A stretch of DNA of 64,000 nucleotides from Macquaria australasica (taxonomy: Eukaryota; Chordata; Actinopteri; Centrarchiformes; Percichthyidae), in NCBI GenBank assembly GCA_005408345.1, contig SEMN01000133.1:682001-746000 (forward strand), written 5' to 3'. Position numbers and translations under genes: made by a program. Below, one piece after another: positions 37,425-51,312 of this stretch (position 1 is the stretch's first letter; every line of letters begins with the position of its first letter). The notes under the pieces are model-generated. The model was given only the letters and a program-made list of their open reading frames with translations. It was not told where the DNA came from and made no database searches.

Positions 37425-39609
37425 CATAAAGACTCGTGTTAACGCGCCGCCTCTTTCTGTATTTATATTGTTACTGTGTGTGCGCGCGCCTGGTCGTAAT
37501 AGCTCTGCGATTGGGGACAGGACCGGTTAACAGGTCTGCGACCGAGGAGCGTCCGGTTCTTTTGCATGATCATCTCCGGGGTGCCGTGCACACTGAGTTC
37601 TCTGGAGGACACTGGAGCCCCGCAGTGCTGAGGTTTATAGATCAGGGACTGTTTTCTGAGAGATGAATTTAGTCTTTTAGATAACATTCACCGGGCTGTT
37701 CTGTGTTGCGCCGTGCGTGCGCCTCAGCCTGTTCCCCAAGACCAGCCTGGATGAGGCTGCTCATCTGGCAGCAGGTGGTGTGACATGTGGACCGGGGAAG
37801 TCACCCGCTTCTCCCCGTGACTGTCAATAGACTGCCAGTTAAGGTGCTCGCTCCGGACGTTAGAGGTGACAGAAAAGTGACAGTGACAGCCAGTGGCTCG
37901 GGATGCTCGGCCAATCTCCTCACCTTATCGGAGGCATCTTGTGGATCCAGAATCCAATGAGAGGTATGTTGGAGGGGGGATGAGGAGGAGGAGGGGATGT
38001 CACATGCATGCAGTGGGACTAGCTCTCTCCCTCAAAGGCTTTTCCAGCCCAGTTCAGTGTGTGTTATGCCCATGCAGGTATGATTGGAATGAGGCTGTGC
38101 CACTCCTGCATACCTCTCCTAGATCAGGTTATTCATCTCTGTCAGCCATCACAGGACATTTTATATACATTGTTGTGCTGTTTGACCTGAACCCGTCTGT
38201 CCTGTTCCTCCTCTGAGATTTATACAAGTGGACTTTTATTGTGGACTGTGTCATGTTGTGTTTGCCAGTCAATATTTATATGTACTGACACTGACAGCGC
38301 AGATTAAATGACAGGAAGAGCCGCATGCAGAGCAGTTATTGTTGTTCTGCAGCATGACTTCTCAATATTTTCCCACGTTAAGGACCCAAAAATAGACACG
38401 TGTGCAAAACTGAATCCCAGGGTCTCCCTCTCCTGATATTTCACAGATTTTAGTGCAACATTTGTTCTGTTGTTGGGGGCAAATCAGCTGAGGTGAATCA
38501 TTTTATCACAGCAGTCATTCTTCTCTCATAGTAAAGTAAATAAAATAAGAAGTATTTTACTTGGGGACCACCTGAAAGCCTCGCAAGCTCCCCCGGAAGA
38601 TCTCTCGCCCCCACTTTAACAACAACTTCTCCATTCGTGCCTTTTTTAAGATCAAGATGTGTCTTGTACAAATTGTGCCCTTCTTGCTCTGATGTTGTAG
38701 TTTCTTTGTGGGGCTGACGGCTTAAAGATGTGAAGATATTGCCACCCATTTCAAAGCTTGAAATATGTCTTTAATGATATACAGTGAGCTCAGCAGCAGC
38801 TATAACACTGCCATCCTTCCAGCATACCCCCCCTGTATGGCTTCATTCATGCATCTCTTGAGATTCGTCTTTCAAAGCGGTAAAGAGGAAGACGGGTGCT
38901 GAAGCTGCCTGCAGATGCACACTCTGTTCCAGAGCTGAATGGGTTTATCCAGTTTTATCCATCTTTTCTTATCCAGGCTAACCCAGATGAATATTTCAAC
39001 ACTAACTCCAAAAATATGATGATGATCAGATAGTGTAATGCACTTGTGTGGTTGTAGCAGTTGAATACACTTTTTAAAAGCTTAAAATGTTGTTTCTTTT
39101 GTCACTGCTGCACAAATGCAAACACAAAGTGTGAAATACAGCATCAATACGATTTGTGACTTGAGCAGGTATAGGACAACTCAGGGCATTCAATCGTGAT
39201 TCACTGGCTTGTGTCACTGAGAGACATGTGTTATGAGTCATGTCCCGATCCCCCGAAGCTGCTATAAACAATATGTCTGCTGCCGGAATTATGGAGAAAA
39301 CAAAAAAAAAAACCAAAAAAAAAACCTGCACTTCTAAACACACAAGGTCAGATCAGATTTCGCTAGAGCAGCCAAAACATCCTATGCAGCCCTGGACTGT
39401 GGCTGAAATACAATACTTTGAAATACGTCCTCCCTGAAGACAGTGATGATAGTGCTCTGCCTCAGAGAGAAAAGTAGAATTATAGTCAGATCTTCGAGTC
39501 CCAAAGAGGTAAAATTATCCAACATTTCACTAAAAAGCAAAGATTCAGTCCAAAGTCCAAAAAATAAGTATAAATCTGTGTAGCAGAACTTTGTTTTTTC
39601 CTTCTTTCG

Positions 39610-39971
39610 TACCCAATTAATAATTTCACGACCCCTCAGATTTATCTTGTGACCCTTTCAGGGGGCCCGCCTCCGTCCCGACTAGTTCCACCTCCACCAG
39701 CTACAACAGCAAAATACTACTTACGCATTGATGCATCAGTATTAACGACCTAATAATGTAATATTTAGTAATATTTTCTTAATTATTTTTATTTTTCAGC
39801 AAAACAAGTATTTTGACTATTGTTACTTAAGTACATTTTGCTGATAATATTGCTGTACTTTTACTTAAGTAGGATTTTGCATGAAAGACTTACTTGTAAT
39901 GGAGTATTTTTACTTACTGTTGTACTGATACTTTTACTTGAGTAAAGGATTTGAATACTTCTTCCAACAGT
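39610..39971 (-). mobile_element. CCACCACTG-end teleost element, truncated copy
   Basis: The copy shares TGATGCATCAGTATTAA, TAATGTAATAT, TACATTTTGCTGATAA and ACTTTTACTTGAGTAAA words with the 54.5-55.3-kb element in reverse order. It ends TACTTCTTCCAACAGTG, a diverged version of the CCACCACTG end. It starts in a segment reading CGACCCCTCAGATTTATCTT, another common fish repeat. It is non-coding and hAT-like by its ends only. Confidence 0.7.
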
Positions 39972-41814
39972 GATAGGATTTTACCATCATCTAAATTTAT
40001 TAGATATTTATTTAGAGTAGTTCATGGGTAGGAAAGTAACGAGTGAGTATTTGGACTATTGAATCGTATTTTCATCAAGTAAAATCACATTATTTCGTTA
40101 CGGCTTCTCAAATGCAAAGATTTTCAAAGACAGGTTATCATTATAAGTTGAATACCCGAGGGGTTTATAACTATTTTTTCAGACAAAAAAAGCAATAATT
40201 GTTTTTACGTTTATACATTTTAAAGATTAAATAATTGATTATTAAAAAAAAAATAGATTAATTGGAAATGAAAGTAACTGCATCATTATGCTCTATTAAA
40301 TTGGCATGTATAATCATAAGCATCCTATTTCCTCTAAGATGATACTTACAGATTAGTTTGCATACTGATCTCAATTTCTAAATTTGGCACAGTTAGCTAA
40401 AAAGTCCTGGCTCTAATTAAAACTGGTTTTGTTTATTTCCCTGCGGTACAAGCAAAACTGTCCCCGTGGGTTGGACATAGCTCACTGCAGCACTATCACT
40501 TTTAATTTAAGATATGACGTTTGAGAGAAATCACAACATCTCTGCAGTGTCACTGTTTTCTGTTCCAGTGCTCCACCAACCCATCTAAGACAGAGAATAT
40601 AGGTCAAGTGTTTAATAATTTATAACTAGTGAGAAGACAATAAGCTCTTTAAAAAAACTTGCACTTTGTAGAGTGCCTCCTCCCCATCTCAGCGTTATTT
40701 TGGAAGGCGCTTTCACTTAACCGTGTTTGGCAAATTCAGTCTGTGCAAGACGACAAAAAACTCCACAACTTTCTGCAAAGCTCTGTACTGATGGTACTTA
40801 AAGCTGGCAAGTGGTTTGATTTACACTCTAGAGAAAAGTCTAATCACGTTCTGTGTATAGTGTGAAAATTCATTATAGCTGCTTTTAGTTCAAATTCTAC
40901 AACGTAATCTGTTTAAGGGGCATCGCTCCTTAGTGCTATCATCTTTTTGTGTTTGTAAAAATGAATATCGCATTGCATGTTCTTTTAAAGTCTAGCCTGG
41001 AAAATGAAATGCTTTCCCTGACACAACGCTTTTACCTGCAAGAGGTGTAAGACAAGAGACAAGAGTCTTGGGGATGGTTACATCATGAGCATGATGGACG
41101 GTGAATCCGATGCCCTCTTGATTACATCATCAGTTAGTGGAGGTGTGTGGTTTGGTCAAACCTCCTTACACATTCATGTGCATGAACATTAGTAGTTTAC
41201 ATGCATTTGTACTTATGCTAAACACAACCAATCACAAATGCACATACAGATTCATATCACTTTTAATTGTACTAATTAGTCTCAACAGTTGCACTCCATA
41301 TACTTTACAAAGGCTCCTGGTGACGAAGCTTTAGATCATCCTGCCTCAAGTGCTCAGTACGGTTGGAGACCTCATAGTATCATGTACTGTTGGCTCATAA
41401 CAGCTGATTAGTCATGACTTAATGACTGATCTTATATTTAGCCCTAACCATGTTGACCTATGCTAGAAAAGAACTGGTTTGTACGAAGTCAAAAGTGTTT
41501 GTAGCTGGTGCGAACGGCCACACTTGAAGACGGAATGAAAAGCCTGTCGTCATGGGTGGGGAGGGACACATTTCCAGACAGTCCCTCCTGGAAGGCGTTT
41601 GTGGTCTTGTACTCAGTTGTGCACGTAAAAAGTGACAGAAATAGTTAGAGAGGCAGAGAGACAAGTTCAGACACTGGCTGCATTCTCACCTCCATGCAGC
41701 TGGCCAATCATTGCGTGAAGTGCGTGTGAATGTCAGATTGTTGGTTTCGGAAAGTTACAGAAATGGTCGGACACACATTTGACCATCCGACAAGCGGTTT
41801 TGATGGAGTATACT

Positions 41815-42010
41815 GGTGCTTTAAGGCTGCGTTCAGACCTACAATAGCATTGTGTCAAAAACTCAGCCTTCTCATCGATTCCAATGAGACAACCACGTTG
41901 GCACAGCGGGGTACCGGCTCTGACAAAAAATTTAACGCAGGGTAGGCAGGCAAATTTGACCTTGCTTAATTTATTCCACAGCACAATCCAAAGTCATCTG
42001 GCAATGCACT
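41815..42010. repeat. Possible interspersed repeat
   Basis: The segment GGCTGCGTTCAGACCTACAA through GGCAATGCACTTGTTGAGGC has the 'gctgcgttcagac' opening seen in many fish MITEs. No second copy is in the window. Confidence 0.3.
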
Positions 42011-43859
42011 TGTTGAGGCAATCAAATAAGCAAACATTGCAAGCCGAATGAATAGTGTAGTATTATGTTAATTCTACTGTTTACTTTGAAAATGCCAGGA
42101 CAGAGAAGGAAATTATTCCTGCTGAGATAACATGCAAAAACTGGTGTGCAGTGTTTCGTCATCTGATAAACCGCAAACTGGATTTACCGGATTCATATTT
42201 CATCCTCTCATCGGCACCTATAGCAGCATACCAACGCCCACACAGTCCTATTTTTATTATCACAGTGCTATTTAAGATGATCTTTTTTGGGATTTTCACC
42301 TTTATTGGCAGCGTAGAGACAAACAGGACATAAGGGGATGAGAGAGAGAAGGGTATGACATGGACCCTGGTGGAATCAGACTAGGAAAGTTGTGGTTATA
42401 TGGTATTCATGTTAACCACGCGGTAACCAGCACTCCAGTGTTATTTTAAATCTGAACTCAGTTCTCATGAATGCTTATGTCATTCTTATGTCATATTAGA
42501 CAGGCTATAGAAATGCCGCATGACCTTAGGGCAATAATGAAGAGCTAGGTTTCATATAGGCACGCATAAACATGTGACAGAAGCGTATGTGCGTGTAGAT
42601 ACATACACATAGAACTGAACCCCATGTCCAGCCACAGCAGTGTTTACCCCCGTGGCAGAGGTTGTTCATTTCACTCCTTCTCTCTTGCCTCTGTGCGTCA
42701 AGCCTCCTTGATGTGTCCTGCCCCGCTCTGCCTGCCTGTGCACCCATTCAGAAAACTCATTTCAAATCCGTCCCCGGGATCTAGCCCAGGAATAGAATAA
42801 GTAGAATAAACATGTTTATATGAGTCGGTGGAACAGGATTACATCTTAGTCAAGTTAATCAGGAGTTGCTCCGGTGAACGAGCATCTTCCCAACCTTACT
42901 CAGCAGGAATGGGATTAAGATGACAGAAGATGTTGCTAATGTCATAGGAGAGCAGTGTTGTGTAATCATCCCTTGGGTGGACCTACAGACATCTTTGATG
43001 CACCACACTAAAGTGCTGCTGCGTGGAATTTCGAATGAGAGCCAAGCAGAAAATAAAAATGGGAAATAAAAATAGAAAGCAGTAGTGGGCACAGAGTTGT
43101 CCTCTAGCAATGTCAGCAGTCACATATTGGACGTGCACGCTCATCAACAGACTTACTTGCATCTCCTACCTTGTACCTGGAGAGAATCTGTCTAACAAAT
43201 GTCAGGGGTTTGCTCATTACAAGTCTATTGGATCTGTCTCTGGCCTGAGAGCTTCAGCTGGCTCAGCTGGCATCACTTTGTCTGCCTGTCAGCTAGAGAG
43301 AAAGGAATCCAAGGGAAGGTAAAGCCAATAGAGTCTGGTGCTCTGGTGGATAAACCGGATGGACACATTGTTTTCAAGCAACTATTTTCACCTAGTGTAA
43401 CCAGAATATGTGGGAATAGCCTCACTTGCACAAGTGAAATACAAGAAAGTTGACACCAAGGCAACAAATTAAAACCACAGAGGAAAAGGCGCAATATATG
43501 TAATGTTGACCATATCACATTAGTAAGCTTTTGTCACTTCTGTTTTATGTTTTCTTGTTTGCCATGTTACTGTATCAAAGAAGTAGACCTGAAACAATAG
43601 GCCTTTTTCACAGCAGACGTTTTGACTTGTCATAGTAGGAAAAGCACAAGTGTTACTAATGACGTTATCGATGGCTTTGTTCTATTCAAGTGTATTTACA
43701 TCTGTGCTTTTCCTGCTGTGAAATGTGAAAACATCTTCTGTAAAAAAGGCTTATTAGTTGATTAAAGGATTATTCCGTTGACGGAACATTATTGGGCAAC
43801 AGTTTTGATAAAGGAGTCCTTGTTTTAGACCATTTTTTAAGCAGTAATGTAAAAAACAA

Positions 43860-44090
43860 ATCTCTGGTTTTGGCTTTTCATATGGGAACATTTTGTGGGT
43901 TTCCATGTCTTCTGTGATTGTAAACTGAATATCTTTTGCTTTTGGACTGTTGGTGGGACAAATCAAGACATTTGAAGACAATGGAAAATTGTAATGGGCA
44001 TTTTCCACTATTTTATGACATTTTATAGACCAATTGATGAGTTGCTTAATCGAGAAAGTAGAATGATCAGTGATGAAAATAGTCAGTTAC
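43860..44090 (+). repeat. Dispersed teleost repeat, copy 2 of 3
   Basis: Ordered words are TTGTAAACTGAATATCTTTT, GGACTGTTGGTGGGACAAAT, CAAGACATTTGAAGACAATG, AAATTGTAATGGGCATTTTC and CACTATTTTATGACATTTTA, then a TTAATCGAGAAAGTA tail. It shares its order with the copies at 3.1-3.3 and 53.3 kb. Confidence 0.8.
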
Positions 44091-44193
44091 AGCCTTGCAA
44101 ATAAGTATTTTTAGGCTTAAACAAAATTCTGATATCGTGACAGCACTTGACCTATAGGTGCTGCTATAGGCAGTAGGCTTAATTCCCTCTAAA

Positions 44194-44600
44194 GTAATAG
44201 TTTGACATTTTGGGAACTATGCTTATTCACTTTCTTTTGGAGAGATAGATGATAAGATACCACTCTCATGTCTGTACGCTAAATGAGAAGCTACAGCTAG
44301 CAGCCAGTTAGCTTAGCTTAGGACAAAGACTAGAAACCGAAGGAAACAGCTAGACCCCATAAAATGTGTTGTTTTTACCCTTAAAGTTTTGTATGTTTGA
44401 ACTGACAAGATATAACATGTGATGTGATCTTTAGATGTGATGGTAGGTGGATTTTGTTACCTTTGGATCAGCCAGGCTAGCTGTTCCCCAGTTGCTAGTC
44501 TTTATGCTAAGCTGAGCTAACCGGCTGCTGGCTGTAGCTTCATATTTAGCGTACAGATATGAGAGTGGTATCGAACTTCTCATCTAGCTCTTGGCAAGGC
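44194..44600. mobile_element. Foldback repeat with TTAGCTTAGCTTAG core, copy 2
   Basis: The left arm reads AATAGTTTGACATTTTGGGA, CCACTCTCATGTCTGTACGC and CAGTTAGCTTAGCTTAGGAC. The right arm carries the inverted counterparts CTAGTCTTTATGCTAAGCTG, GCTGGCTGTAGCTTCATATT and ATGAGAGTGGTATCGAACTT. The two arms can pair over about 100 bases with mismatches. The far right end is diverged. It is non-autonomous. Confidence 0.8.
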
Positions 44601-46339
44601 ATTCTTCAGTGGAGCACAATAGTAGTGCTTATACTGTACCATAACTTACAGAAGGGCCAGTCCAAGAAAGTTTGATGTAATTGGTACTGGTTCTGGTAAA
44701 CCTCTTGTAATTTAGAGCAGAACTACATTCTCGAGATTTTAAAAATGTTAGCTTACATAACCACAGCCCAGAATACTGAGTACAACCCAGCGGAGAAGAT
44801 AAATTCAATTTAAAAGCGCCGGTGTTGGGAATTGTAGTTATTTCCATATTCATGTCACACCTGCACTAAGACTTCTCGCTCACTGTGTGGAAGTGTCACC
44901 TGTAGCGTCGGGATGCTTTGTGCTTCGGCTCAATCAACTTGAATTGTAAGCCATTTGCCGTTTATGTACTTGACACACTTGTGCATACTGAGGCAGACTC
45001 ACAGTGATTAAAGAGGGAAAAGGTGTCGATTTTCCACATTTAGATCTGATGAATATGCAGATGAGCGAAGGCAAAATGGTGAGAGGAGTTTAGAGTTGAG
45101 TTGTCTTTGCTTTATGCAAATGCTCTGCAGCATCTGACCTCTATTTTTTGACTTTTTTTTTTTTAATGCACTGCAACATTAACCTGGCTGACGGCACGGG
45201 TCCTTGTCTGTGTCACCAACCAGGACAGAACAAAATCTACTGTACGCAGTAGCTTTATCGACCTTCCTGAAGTATGAGCATCAGGCAGATTGGACTCAGG
45301 GGGAAGAGATAAATATTGCTGAATGCTCCAGTCATTCATCGATCATTTCACCATTGTAAAGCACTTCCAGCCTTTTGTGCACCTCTCCTCTCTCTCACAA
45401 ATGACGACCTTTGTGCTTTTTGTGAATATCCTGCACCATTTGGCACCCTGTTGTGTCGAGTACAGAAACTTGGCCGTGCGTCAGCTCCAGTCCCGGATGA
45501 CCATGAAGTTCTCTGGGCTCTGTTCTGCTGACTGATTGAAGCTGCAGATCTGAGAGAGTTTGTGTGTCGCTGAGTGGGCACAGATGGAGGGAGTCAATGT
45601 CAGGTGAAGACAGTCATTATGTGGCAACGTGTAGCAGCGCCCGCAAAGCTGATTCTTTTGACATCTTTTAAGGTGGAACACGTACAGTTGCAGTAAAGTA
45701 CATTGCTCCTATGAGGAAATGTATGTATGTGCTGTATTAGAGGGTGTGTACAGTTGGGAAGCAAGGCCATTCAAGTAGGACATTTACTCTAAGAACTACT
45801 ATGTCAGGTTGGGATGCAACAATCTGATATCAAGTGTCAAAATCAGATGCTAACAAGTGTCGTCCACCACTTTCACATGGTCTGAAAACAGCTGGATGGC
45901 AGTCTGGAATTACTGTGAAGTGTAGACCAAAAACACATGTAATTGTTACAGTGCATGTGTTTTGAGGGGTTAATTACAACACCACTAATTTAATCAGGCA
46001 CTTGAAGACAAACTATGTGAAGGGGTGTGATGAGCTCAGAGCAGCTCAGATGATGTTTGTATTAATAATTTGAAGTACAAGGTGTGTGCAGCACTCACTA
46101 TATTGTCTTCACATTAATTATGTATTGAGCATATTTTCTGTGATACTGAGGAACTTGTATTGTAAAAGGAGGTAGCGCTTCAACAATGGGATTCTCAGTG
46201 GAGTGCTAGACCCAAAATCCAATATTCCAAAAAATTTACAAAAAGGTCTCAAATTTCCAGGTTAAGGAGGACAAAGTACTCACATTTCACTTGCTTATTT
46301 GGCTCATATCACAATAGAATACTGAGGAACTTACAATGG

Positions 46340-46870
46340 CTCAGTAAAAACACAAGTGCATGACTCAGAGGCAAAAAGTTAACTTAAAAGCAGAGTTTAC
46401 TGTGGCGATGGTCAAAACAAAAACAGGCTTCAGCAACAGACAGGCAGTCGGCACAGGCAACCGGAACAAAAAAGGGCAAGGCAGGCAGGCAAAAAGTCCA
46501 CAAAGACACGCAAAAGGTCATAACGAGCTAGGCTGGCAGGAACAAGACGGCTGGACTGCTGAAGCTGAGTAGCATAATAGACGATCTGGCAGGGAAAGGA
46601 GCAGCTAAATAAAGGCTGAATCTAAATTTCTGCACTTGCAGACTCGCGGCGTGAATGGGAGTGTTGCTGGGAAGTCCATGAGTGCCTTTGGCTGAAAAAA
46701 TCCACAATTCACCAAGACCACAAGGGGCCTCAAGTGGACTTTCTGCTGACTTCCAGAGAGTCTGCTTAGGGTGCAGAATACACCAGAGTTTACTTGGAAG
46801 ATTACCCATACTGCAATTTACAGCAATATGGATGTGATGATGTACCAAAAAAAGTAATAATAACAATAAT
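46340..46870. repeat. Possible interspersed repeat
   Basis: The segment reading GGCGATGGTCAAAACAAAAA and AACAGACAGGCAGTCGGCAC, followed by AGGCAGGCAAAAAGTCC, resembles a fish repeat rich in CAGGCA words. No second copy is present here. The open frames on both strands in it have no recognisable domain. Confidence 0.3.
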
Positions 46871-47827
46871 GTGCCATATTTAATTATTATACTTTTTCAT
46901 CTTTTATTTGTAACTTTATAGATGTAATGAGGTTTGATATTGCACATGCAGAAAACGTATGTGCTGCATCATTTGGATTTTACGGTTATAATCTGCACAG
47001 TTAGATTGTTAGAAAAGTCGTTTTTCATCCACCTAGTAAGTGACGCTTGATGTGAATATAGGCCTAATATTAGCAGTGTTTAGCAGCTCTTTACAGCTGT
47101 CTATACTGTACCATTAAGAACCGTTTGGAAAAAATACTTTGAAAGGGGTTACAGGGTGAGAAATATAAATGAATATCCATGGAAACTGTTGACGTCTGAA
47201 GGTCCCATTTTAGCAGACTGACTTTACAGTATGACGGTGAACACGTCACAGTATGTATGACAGAGGTCTGCGAGGGTTCAGTTTGCAAGTCCGGGGCATG
47301 GACAGTTGGATATGCCCATACTGTACTGAGGAGCAGGAGGTCAGGTGACGACAAGAATATTTGCGTAATGCAATTGTGAAAAAAAGTCTGTAGTTGTTGC
47401 TGCAGTTAATGCAAACCTTGCAGCAGGTTCCAAAGACATATAAGATACTGTCTTACTGTTGAGACCCAGAGAAATCCTTAACTTTCTGCTTCATCTGCAG
47501 TAGTTCCTGTTGTGGTCGCCAAATAGAGGAAGTTTGTGTCTCTTATCAAATATTTATAAATGTTTCTCAGCTCTAAATTAAGACAATCTATTTTTGTCGT
47601 CCTTTTACTGTCTGCCTTTGAAGCAGAGAACGTTAACAGCTTTATGCCTGGGATACATGCTTCACGGTGAGCCAAAGTGAACTGCATTTATATTTAGCTC
47701 ATATGTGTTTGTGCTGCAAAGTGGGTCATTTCATTCTGTCTTCCTCTTTCTAGCTCCGTCTCTCTGACTCATTTTGTCTGTCTTTCTCATTCTCACTTTC
47801 TATCTCTCCCTACAACTTTTTTCTTTT

Positions 47828-47830
<3 letters not shown>

Positions 47831-47861
<31 letters not shown>
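47831..47861. repeat. CT microsatellite
   Basis: A perfect CT tract lies within a longer pyrimidine-rich segment (about 47745-47900). Confidence 0.9.
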
Positions 47862-47864
<3 letters not shown>

Positions 47865-50094
47865 GCCTTTTCTTTTTCACCCTCCCTCACTCTCCGCAGC
47901 TGAGAAATGTTCAAAGCTGAGCACATCTGCGCCTGCCTGACGCAGGGCCGACCAATCATAGCTGATCTAGCCCCGGGGTTGGAGAGGGCAGTCTGGGAAG
48001 TTTGAGCTCAGTTAACTTTTGATAGGATGTCAGGGTGAATTAAGAGCCCTACAGAGAGTCTAGCTGGCTGGATAACTTGTTACATGACTTCACTTTGATA
48101 GTTAGTCATGCGGTCTATCGTCATTGTCTCAACAGCAGACATATGAACAGATAGGCTAACCTAATGAGCATATAAGAGGAAAAACTGAGTATACAACAAT
48201 GCCAAAAGGCATCTTTTAAGTGAGCACTGTTGCGTGTATGTTTCTTATGTTAATTCAATGTTTCATTGTATTTTAGTCATCCATTCATTGTGCAGGTTTT
48301 TCCTCAGTCAGTTCAGACTGGTGAGATTCCTGTGTAGGTTTTGCATGTGTTAATAAATGTATTAAAGCCAGTAAGCCTAAAAGGAGCTTGACAAGAATTC
48401 CTCCACATGTCATGTCTTGTTAGTTATGGATCATTACATGTATATATTACCAGGCTACGCTTATGCAACAGTCATGAATTTAACCCTTTGTTGCAGCAAC
48501 CTTCTAAGCTTGCAACCGAGACGGAGCTAACAGTTAAATAACACAGAAAATGAGATGGAGCCCAGTAATTGGCATTTCACTTAGGGCTGTTTGAACTTTT
48601 AGCCCACTAATTAAGCACGCAGTGGCAACAAATTCATTCAAATTTATGCTTCAACAGAGTTGACCCGCTGAATGTTATGTTCAGTGAACGTTACCTGAGA
48701 TCACCTGTGCCTCTTGAATCAGATTGCAGAGCCGGCTCATGAATTTTAATGTTGTAGGAAAAGCCATAAACGGCAGCTCTATTATTGACTCGTGGATCCG
48801 TCAGGGTAACAGACTTGAAACAGAAACCTAAACCGTGTGCGGCTTGGAGAGGAATACCTACAGTAGTTGGCTAACATAACCACGTGCTCTGATTCCTCTG
48901 AAAGCAGCAACACCTATTCTGGTCTGAGACTTAAAATCAGCTCTAAGTAAACATGTTGTAGAAAGAATGAAGACACTTCAGTTTTCTTAAGAGCAGGAAG
49001 CAATTTTATTTAACAAAGCATTTCTCTCTGAGCAGAACATAACATTAACTTGTTTAATTCTGCTCTTTGTGTCTGCAGCTCCACTTAAGCTCAAGGACTT
49101 TTCTCCCTCAAAGACTATTGCTGAGGTGCCATTGAGCAGCACCATTAACTTTTTATTGCTCCGACGAAGCTGCTCATTAGCCAATACAAGAAAATTGTAA
49201 ATGGTGGTTTAAAAACAAACAAACAACTAAACTGCACTAAGAAGACCTGCATCCGCTCAGCAAATCATGTATCTCAAATTGGCATTTGTGACACAAAAAG
49301 TTGGTGTCTTGTGATTTATTTATTTTTTAATGCCTACTTTGAGGAATGAAAGATGTTGTTTTTTTTATTTTTTATAAAAACCTTAGAGGAACTTTGCCTA
49401 TAAAACAGCCTAAAATTAGCAGCATTTTTTAAAATTTAAAATAGGAATTATCTTACTAAAGAATAAGTAAACAAGATTACAAATCTGAATAGACATTTGA
49501 CGGCAGCTTTTGGCACAGGTTTTGATACTCATTGCTATGCACATATTTTGATCATTACCAAAACATATTGAGAAACATAGTGAGATTTGATACCCAGCCT
49601 TAATGATGTTCATAATGATGTTCTGCCATTAACGGCCCATCTCCAAAGAGTGCGCTCTTTAGTAAATTAATTATTAGACTCAAACCGAGACCCCCTGTTC
49701 TCAAGAGCTTTGAAAAAGAATAAACAAGAAAGAAGAGATCATCTATACACATATCCTGTTTCTCTTGAATTTAATCTCACTGAGCAGCGAGCTCTTCCTA
49801 CAGGCTCCTGTCCAAAATGTCCTATACTGCAGGTGATGTGCTTCTCTCCCAGTGTCTTTCTACCCTTTAAAGATATTCTAATTAGTACTTCAGTAAGTGT
49901 GTAACAAGGATCTGACTGTCCCCTACTGATGGAGACACTCTTTCCAAGGTCCTCAGGGTAGACAGCTGAGCAGACGCACTCACCTCACACATTCACGCAA
50001 TTTTTTTTCTAATTTGGAGAGCAGACGATGGACTGAATTGACAGAGTGGGTGAGAATCAGCAATGCATGCAGCACTAGGAAGGAGGTTTTTTTT

Positions 50095-50232
50095 CTCCAG
50101 TTTGTGTGTGCATCTTTGTCTGTGTATGTACACGCAGGGTTGTGTACAAGTGCGTGTAAATCATTGTGGATGCATGCATATTTGTGCATGCGTGTGTGCC
50201 TGTGCATGCATGAGTGTGTGTGTGTGTGAGCT
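50095..50232. repeat. TG-rich degenerate microsatellite
   Basis: Interrupted TGTGTG and GCATGCAT words run for about 130 bases. Open frames on both strands in this block (rich in Cys, Met and Val on one, and His and Thr on the other) are translations of it. Confidence 0.85.
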
Positions 50233-51312
50233 GATTGGAGAGAGAGATGACAGATGGAGGAAGCTGAACAGCTCTGAAAAATATGTGCCAATCCACACAT
50301 TCATTTTCAGTGCTGGACTGATTTCTGATTCAGCTCCAAGCCACTGTTAGCATATAAAAAGTGTAACAGCTGCGCGGATGACTGAAATGTCATTCTGCCA
50401 GTTTTGGTGCCAGAACATCTCTTCAAATTCCCAAGAGCGTCTGTTGGCACAGTTGATTTGGGAATGAATGCACCCACGTCCTTCCTGTCCTGTGTACAAG
50501 CCTATTGGCGGATTGTGATTAGCTTCACCGTTTTGCTAAACATGCTGGAAGCAGGCAAAAGGACATAGGTCTCACAGCCGCAGTGCAGTGTTGGTACAAT
50601 CTTCCACAGTCATCTGGCCTGGCTTACCCTGGCCTCTGTCTCCAGGCTTTGTTTCTGGGTCATATAGTTGATTCTCTTCGCAAACAATTCATTCTGCTCC
50701 ACTTTGAGAGTCAGCCAAAGAGAAAGAGATCACTATAAGCCTGAGCGCCCACACAGAGCAAACTTCACTTTTGATTATGGACCCACTACTGGTTTCACTT
50801 TGAACCAGCTCGGGCTGTGAAACACAGGCTCTGGAGTTTGCACAGAAATACAGCGTTTAGCTTCTCCCATCGCCCCGGTTTGAAACGTACATTTTCTTTG
50901 AACTGGGTTTTTGCCATAGGTGCAGTTTTATGGGGAGATAGGGAGACATGTCAGCCCAAATAATTGCATATAAATAATTTCCCTCCCTATATTACCGTAT
51001 TAAGTGTTCATTCAGTCATCTGACTTACTGAATCCTCACAGTAACATTTTCAGAGCAACAGAGCAAACATAAATGTCAGACTGCAAGCTACACAACTGAT
51101 ATCGTGAACAGGAAGTCTGCAGCTCCTTAAGATGTAATCATATTGGACCTTAAACCATTAATGACTTAAATGTGAACCTATGATATCCTAATATCGACAT
51201 AAGCATTTCATCTGATTCATGTTCAATCAGCAATCAGTGATTTGCTTGGTGTTCTGTGGTCACTGGTGGGAAGTTAGTAAGTACATTTACTTACATTTAT
51301 TTATTATACTTA

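Noticed and set aside
50014..50350. Cys/Met-rich and His/Thr-rich frames at 50.0-50.3 kb
   Set aside because: They are readings of an interrupted TG repeat on both strands.
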